From Tieghemiomyces parasiticus (Eukaryota; Kickxellomycota; Dimargaritomycetes; Dimargaritales; Dimargaritaceae), in contig JANBPT010001197.1 in assembly GCA_027575765.1 (NCBI GenBank), positions 1 to 12,592 on the forward strand: DNA of 12,592 bases. The letters are read 5' to 3'. This document shows, in pieces, positions 10,297 to 12,592 of this stretch (its first letter is position 1; each line of letters opens with the position of its first letter). The translations under genes were made by a program, and so were the position numbers. The notes under the pieces were generated by a model. It ran no database searches. It was not told the DNA's origin and was given only the letters and a program-made list of their open reading frames with translations.

Positions 10297-10968
10297 ACTG
10301 GTTCTGGTGAGGGAAATTCCGTGAGGGAGTATGGGAGAGAAAAAGAAATGTAATAGGTACTATGGAGGTAGAGGTGGCAGTATGGGCAAGGCAGAAGTCA
10401 GGGCGCGGTCAGTCCATTTAACAGGGCGTTTAGGTTCATAAAATGAGCTGAATCATGGAGTGCTACCTTGGGCAGGTGAGGGATTATCCCCTTGTGGTCC
10501 GGGGCCTTGATGCACACAATGTCAGCACAAAAGTTCGCATCACCCCGGCCGTATGTGTGGGTATTGGACTATCGGTCAGGTGACCGCGTTGACAACGATA
10601 GGCCCAAGACAGCATACACACCTGGCCCACGCCAGAGATAGCCCAGGCTAACCCCAGCCCAGGCCAATTACACATTAACAGAAGCCAGCAGTGCTGCATG
10701 GCCACAGTGTTATTTTATTTTTTTTGGTTGGCCACGTACCATCCCCACTCGAGCTGACCAAGCCAGTGCCATCGTCAGTCAAGTTGCTTACAGGCTACCC
10801 GCTTTCCTCACTGCCGGCCCCTGTCCTTCTCCTCGACCCACCGCATTGCAGCAGTCGCATTCGCACTCCCTTCTTCGCATGCCACATCGCCCCTTCCGAC
10901 TCCTGAACCTCCAGCCCGTCTTATCCAGTCCTCACTTCGCACGCTAGTATCCATTCCCCAGCACCAAC
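10297..10968. other. Divergent promoter region of PUF60-like gene and TIM17
   Basis: No gene is supported. The stretch drives two divergent genes. A CCAAT occurs at 10664-10668 on the plus strand next to a direct repeat of GCCCAGGC (10641-10648 and 10657-10664, 16-bp period). A T-rich segment lies at about 10708-10727. About 120 nt upstream of the PUF60 start and about 90 nt upstream of the TIM17 start are free of ATG in the respective sense strands. No clear TATA box is visible for either gene. Confidence 0.5.
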
Positions 10969-11624
10969 ATGCGTAGCTCCGATCATACCCGCGATCCCTG
11001 TCCGTGGGTCATCCTGAACGACCTTGGTGGCGCCTTCGCCATGGGCGCCATCGGCGGCGGCATTTGGCATTCGATCAAGGGCGCCAAGAACTCACCAAGG
11101 GTAAGTTTTAGCCTAGTATGAAGGCCCTAGCAGTTGCCCCGGAGGTGTCGAGGGCAGGTGTCTCCTATCCTACTCCCAGCGGCCCGCCCCTTGCCGTTAC
11201 CAACTTGACTAACCATCAACGAGTCCATGTAACCCCCTACCGAATTTATCCACGTTTTTTTTTGCTTTGTCTCTCTCAGGGTGAGCGTCTGGTCGGCGCC
11301 ATGACGGCCGTAAAGGCCCGCGCCCCCGTCTTGGGCGGAAACTTCGCCGTCTGGGGTGGTATGTTCTCGACATTCGACTGTGCCATGAAGAGTGTCCGGC
11401 AGAAGGAGGACCCATGGAACTCCATCGCCAGCGGGTTCATTACTGGCGGGCTGTTGGCCGCCCGCGGTGGTCTCAAGACCGCCACCGCCTCCGCTGTCGT
11501 GGGCGGTATCCTACTGGCCCTGATCGAGGGTGTTGGTATCGCCTTCAACCGTATGATGGCTGACCAGAACCGGCCCGTGCGGCCACAGCTTCCCGAAGAC
11601 ACCCCGGCCGCCAAGACGGCTTAG
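10969..11624 (+). CDS. TIM17: Mitochondrial import translocase subunit Tim17 (join 10969-11100, 11280-11624)
   Basis: Tim17 is an essential inner-membrane subunit of the TIM23 complex, which moves presequence proteins into the matrix. Exon 1 codes 44 residues and exon 2 codes 114, giving 158 aa, the same length as yeast Tim17. The N-terminus reads [19 protein letters not shown], with acidic D5 and D9 facing the intermembrane space. C11 and C78 match the yeast Cys10-Cys77 disulfide pair. Family blocks [30 protein letters not shown] and STFDC, and the later [10 protein letters not shown], span the four Gly-rich membrane segments. Splicing restores the conserved [12 protein letters not shown] across the junction. 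Start context is AAC-ATG with A at -3. It precedes SmD1 in tandem and diverges from the PUF60-like gene. Confidence 0.97.
11101..11279 (+). other. TIM17 intron (179 nt, phase 0)
   Basis: The donor is GTAAGT, directly after AAG-G. A CTAAC branch site is at 11209-11213, 67 nt before the acceptor. A T-rich tract and CTCTCTCAG precede exon 2. The length is not a multiple of three, so retention would shift the frame. Protein conservation across the junction confirms the boundaries. Confidence 0.93.
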
Positions 11625-12205
11625 ACTTTGTTTTCGACTCGGTGCCATTTCCCTTCCCCCAACCTATTAGCAGCCTTCTTTAGTCTACGAAGGCTCCTCG
11701 GTTATCCACCTTAGGCCATTGCGATGACCGACTTTCCCTCACTTCCTTTATTGCTGTTCATTTTATACTTTGTTGACACCCTACATCTGTGCAAAATACA
11801 ATTTTCTCCCCCGAAAACAGAACCGGTAATTATCTTTGAAGGGACTATTCACCACCATCATCATGGTTTAGTTTTATCGAAAGAGCCAAGGCTGTGGACT
11901 GGTTTTCGGGTGAACGCCGTTCACCTGATGACGATAGGCCAACAATTTACAAGCGCCAGCTTGATAAGGCGGAGGATCAATGTGGCGCCCTGCTATCGTA
12001 AAAACTAAAGGTACCCATAATTATCCGTACTAACATCGCATCCGCCTGGGTCGACACATCCCGCCTCGCATTGATTTCTATCTGCCCATTTACCGCCTTT
12101 TTGATTTCACTCCCGTCCATTGATCCGTCCGCTGGAATCATTATCCTGCTGCACTCTCAATCCCGTCAAAGACCATCTCCCGCTTAGGATTCCTCTCGCG
12201 CCACG
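11625..12205. other. TIM17 3' flank and SmD1 promoter/leader
   Basis: No gene is supported. A 7-bp inverted repeat AGCCTTC/GAAGGCT (11672-11678 and 11689-11695, 10-nt loop) lies about 50 nt after the TIM17 stop and would be in its 3' UTR. The 220 nt before the SmD1 start contain no ATG and become pyrimidine-rich. A weak AT element CATAATTATC near 12015 could be the SmD1 core promoter. Confidence 0.5.
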
Positions 12206-12592
12206 ATGAAGCTTGTACAGTAAGTTGTGCCAACCTTCAGAAGTGAATTTGGGCCTGCCTGACGAAATTAGATCACTCAGAGTTCACCCTGGAGAGCACG
12301 TCCCGCTCCATTGTGTATATCGAGCGCGGCTGATCGGAGCAGGGACAGGGACGACACAAAGCCCCTTAGGTTACAACGACCAGTACCTTTTCTAACCCAC
12401 ATTTCTGTCCTCTCCCTATCCCTTCCTTACCCGCCCCCGCCCGGTTACACCCACCAGCTTCCTCATGAAGTTGAGTAACGAGACGGTGACGATCGAGCTG
12501 AAGAATGGCACAGTCGTCCACGGCAGTATCACGGGTGTGGATGTCAGCATGAATACCCACCTCAAAACGGTCAAGATGACCGTCAAGGGCCG
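12206..12592 (+). CDS. SMD1: Small nuclear ribonucleoprotein SmD1, 5' part (join 12206-12219, 12458 to beyond window end)
   Basis: SmD1 is one of the seven Sm proteins that ring the U1, U2, U4 and U5 snRNAs of the spliceosome. Exon 1 is only 14 nt and codes MKLV plus two bases of codon 5. Exon 2 completes His5 and continues [17 protein letters not shown]. The Sm1 motif follows, with [18 protein letters not shown], nearly identical to plant and animal SmD1. Forty-nine complete residues are visible. The Sm2 motif and Arg/Gly-rich tail lie beyond the right edge. The start has A at -3 and matches the invariant MKLV N-terminus. It is tandem with TIM17, with 581 bp between. Confidence 0.96.
12220..12457 (+). 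other. SmD1 intron (238 nt, phase 2)
   Basis: The donor is GTAAGT after ACA. A CTAAC branch site is at 12392-12396, followed by a C/T-rich tract, with acceptor CACCAG at 12452-12457, 62 nt after the branch A. Joining restores the conserved KLV-x-FLMKL sequence of SmD1, which fixes both boundaries. Confidence 0.92.

Noticed and set aside
11118..11279. Alternative TIM17 start inside its intron
   Set aside because: The family N-terminus with [10 protein letters not shown] is in the upstream exon, and clear splice sites join it to exon 2.

Overview
This is a nuclear DNA window from a fungus, most likely an early-diverging (non-Dikarya) lineage. The protein-coding genes are eukaryotic. They use mostly G or C at third codon positions, have A at position -3 of every start codon, and carry short spliceosomal introns with GTAAG(T) donors, CTAAC branch sites and pyrimidine-rich acceptors. 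TIM17 resembles yeast Tim17 in length (158 aa) and motifs. A PUF60-type splicing factor, a family that budding yeast lacks as far as I recall, argues against a yeast. The exact clade is inference.

Layout, left to right. A tRNA-Arg(ACG) gene lies at the left edge on the minus strand. Next is a 100-residue Gly/Lys-rich protein of unknown function on the minus strand, with a TATA box. Then comes a gene-poor stretch of about 4 kb with lower GC, containing one strong hairpin and one double-open ORF region but no recognised gene. It is followed by HSP60 (minus), a regulatory gap of about 1.45 kb, HSP10 (plus), a PUF60-like factor (minus, tail-to-tail with HSP10), TIM17 (plus, one intron) and the start of SmD1 (plus, one intron, cut by the window end).

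The most notable feature is that mitochondrial HSP60 and its co-chaperonin HSP10 are head-to-head. The gap between them holds two heat-shock-element-like triplets (8 of 9 core bases each), each about 100-150 bp upstream of a TATA-like box that points to one of the two genes. HSP60 also appears to have a 5'-UTR intron whose removal clears the leader of upstream AUGs. With TIM17 about 2.3 kb past the HSP10 stop, three genes for mitochondrial protein import and folding sit within 6.5 kb, interleaved with two splicing-factor genes (PUF60 and SmD1).

Limits: all calls come from reading the sequence and recalling families. No database search, folding or expression data were available. Promoter elements, the UTR intron and the orphan gene are inferences of graded strength.
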